From: Mariniphaga sp.
GTDB taxonomy: Bacteria; Bacteroidota; Bacteroidia; Bacteroidales; Prolixibacteraceae
Direction: 5' to 3'
NCBI GenBank assembly: GCA_025363795.1
Contig: JANYLE010000081.1
Coordinates: 1-6,080, forward strand
Length of the DNA stretch: 6,080 bases
Shown here: one piece after another, positions 4,894 through 6,080 of the stretch
Position numbering within the stretch: position 1 is the first letter of the stretch
Layout: the number at the start of each line of letters is the position of its first letter
The notes under the pieces: generated by a model
Database searches by the model: none
What the model saw: the letters and a program-made list of their open reading frames with translations, nothing else
Told to the model about the DNA's origin: nothing
Position numbers and translations under genes: made by a program

Positions 4894-5790
4894 TCAATGC
4901 AATTGCTCCCTTAGAAAATTCATCACTTTATTTCTTACTTCATCAGTGTCAAACATCTCTCCAAAATGCGGTGCATCCTTTACAATGACAAGTTCATTCT
5001 GAACACCTACTACATTCAACCACGAACTCAATAACTGCGATTGTTTCGTGGAAACCAGTTGATCTTTTTCACCGTGAATGATCAAAAATGGTGGATCATT
5101 TTTATCTACATAGGTAACCGGGCTGGCAGCTTTGGCTAAATCTGGACGTGCAAGCGGGGCTGCACCTAATAATAGTGCTTCAGGAGATTTCGCGTCATTG
5201 CTTCCGGGAAATAAAATCAATTCAGCCGGGCCATAAAAGTCTACAACAGCTTTGAAGCTAAATAATTTGCTTGTCCCAGGCATAAAAAAAGCCGCTATAT
5301 CATTGTTTTTAGATAAACCCAACATTGAAGCCAGATGTCCGCCTGCGGAAAAACCCATAATCGCAAAGCGATTTTTGTCAAAGCCATATTGATCGGCATT
5401 GTCGTAGAGATAGGAGATGGCGCGATTGCAATCCTGCATCTGAGCAGGGAAAACAGCTTGTGTGCTGAACCGATAGTCGATAGAAGCCAGTGCATAACCG
5501 CTGCTGACTATTTCTGCCACGGTTTTTTTCATGTAACCAATGTCGGCATATTTATCATTGCTTAACCAGCCACCACCATGGACGAGAATCACCAACGGCA
5601 TTTTCCCCTTTACATTACCGGGTAAATAAATATCCAGTAAATGTTTATGGATGGTGTCGTTGTTGTAACGTATGTTGCCGTGCAGGATGGTACCTTTTGG
5701 AAAAGCGTCGATCACAGGATTGGTTTGAGAAAAACCATTCGTTGTAACCAATAAAAAGAGAAAGAAGATTTGAATTCTAAAGTGTCTCAT
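4894..5790 (-). CDS. Secreted alpha/beta-hydrolase esterase (BD-FAE / hormone-sensitive-lipase-like)
   Basis: An esterase-type hydrolase with all catalytic elements. Residues are numbered from a GTG at 5853, the longest form: oxyanion-hole HGGGW (92-96), SIDYRFS after strand 4, nucleophile elbow GFSAGG with Ser169, acid Asp264 in HGEKDQLV, and His296 in APHFGE. Family members cleave small esters, often acetyl or feruloyl groups on plant sugars. The ATG at 5790 is preferred because it gives a compact signal peptide (MRHFRIQ, then IFFLFLLVTTNGFS before Gln) and has an A/G-rich run seven bases upstream. Starts at 5826 and 5841 (ATG) and 5853 (GTG) would add a charged leader that signal peptides rarely need. 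It is the first gene of the four-gene cluster, so the cluster's promoter should lie at about 5790-5925; a TATCCTTTG near 5858-5866 is a poor match to the Bacteroidota -7 element. Confidence 0.93.
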   Translation of the reverse strand: MRHFRIQIFFLFLLVTTNGFSQTNPVIDAFPKGTILHGNIRYNNDTIHKHLLDIYLPGNVKGKMPLVILVHGGGWLSNDKYADIGYMKKTVAEIVSSGYALASIDYRFSTQAVFPAQMQDCNRAISYLYDNADQYGFDKNRFAIMGFSAGGHLASMLGLSKNNDIAAFFMPGTSKLFSFKAVVDFYGPAELILFPGSNDAKSPEALLLGAAPLARPDLAKAASPVTYVDKNDPPFLIIHGEKDQLVSTKQSQLLSSWLNVVGVQNELVIVKDAPHFGEMFDTDEVRNKVMNFLREQLH

Positions 5791-5924
5791 GGTGAATCTT
5801 TTTTTAATATTATCAGTCAGTTTCATAACAATTTCGGTCATGCAATTTAGCACTTTGCAAAGGATATTTTTCTTGCAATATTAAAAATCACTGTATGTTT
5901 AACTACACTTTAAATTTATGAAAC

Positions 5925-5977
5925 AACAGGAACCTTGAAATGCGAAAACTTTACTTTTCCCGAACAAGATTCCTGTT
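5925..5977. repeat. 53-bp imperfect inverted repeat between genes
   Basis: Arms of 13 bases (5925-5937 and 5965-5977) match except at one position, which becomes a G-U pair in minus-strand RNA, so that RNA could form a full 13-bp stem (AACAGGAAUCUUG with CAAGGUUCCUGUU). A 27-base interval holds a nested GAAAA/TTTTC hairpin (5944-5948 with 5955-5959). It lies about 52 bases after the stop of the probable gene at the right edge and upstream of the esterase cluster. On the minus strand no T-run follows, so it is not a classical terminator in the expected direction; on the plus strand five T residues overlap and follow it, but no plus-strand gene precedes it. It could be a 3'-end stabilising stem or a small mobile palindromic element. 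Confidence 0.6.
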
Positions 5978-6029
5978 TTTGTATAATTACACCTGCGATT
6001 CGCAATTTTTCATGGTTCCATGTTACAAA

Positions 6030-6080
6030 TTAAATACCATTTAATTGTAATTTATCCCCCATCTTCACTACCTTTTCAAT
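6030..6080 (-). CDS. Probable C-terminal end of a gene running in from the right edge
   Basis: The minus-strand frame from 6080 reads IEKVVKMGDKLQLNGI and stops with TAA at 6030-6032. The other two minus-strand frames are closed at once by TGA or TAG. The residues look like a real C-terminus (alternating charged and hydrophobic, no rare residues), and the orientation agrees with all other genes here. Sixteen codons are too few to identify a family or to rule out chance. Confidence 0.35.
   Translation of the reverse strand: MEKVVKMGDKLQLNGI

Noticed and set aside
1..6080. CRISPR array, tRNA, rRNA or intact insertion sequence
   Set aside because: No regularly spaced direct repeats, cloverleaf-like stems, rRNA-like stretches or transposase motifs were seen on either strand.

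Overview
The window looks like a piece of a Bacteroidota chromosome. The DNA is AT-rich, starts lack Shine-Dalgarno sequences and are preceded by A/T-rich tracts, and several exported proteins have short signal peptides with Gln at the predicted +1 position. The protein families also fit: a GH106-type glycoside hydrolase, a Crp/Fnr regulator with a short C-terminal helix-turn-helix, and a hypothetical protein of a type I associate with this phylum. Genus cannot be read from the sequence. Every supported gene lies on the minus strand, so transcription runs from right to left.

Right edge to left edge. 6030-6080 is probably the last 16 codons of a gene that continues outside the window. 5854-6029 is intergenic and carries a 53-bp imperfect inverted repeat plus smaller palindromes. 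5790-2345 is a tight four-gene cluster with gaps of 30, 23 and 27 bp: an alpha/beta-hydrolase esterase, a two-domain carboxymuconolactone-decarboxylase-like (CMD) protein, a cupin resembling the Mn-dependent hydroxynitrile-lyase cupins, and a PQQ-type beta-propeller protein. All four have N-terminal export signals (one is a likely lipoprotein), so the cluster probably acts in the periplasm or at the cell envelope on a small oxygenated or ester-bearing substrate. The substrate is not known.

After a 260-bp gap comes a Crp/Fnr-family regulator (2084-1455), with a dyad just upstream of it. The 78 bp between this regulator and the next gene hold two TTTGA/TCAAA-type dyads, one of them a 9-of-10 match to an FNR-type box. 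The regulator may therefore control both itself and the downstream hypothetical gene (1376-801), which ends at a clear intrinsic terminator (745-713).

The left 560 bp (242-800) have no confident gene. Besides the terminator they contain a protein-like but stop-interrupted frame (676-416), possibly a decayed gene, and a 47-codon ORF whose stop overlaps the next start. The left edge (241-1) is the N-terminus of a secreted GH106-like alpha-L-rhamnosidase-type protein that runs out of the window.
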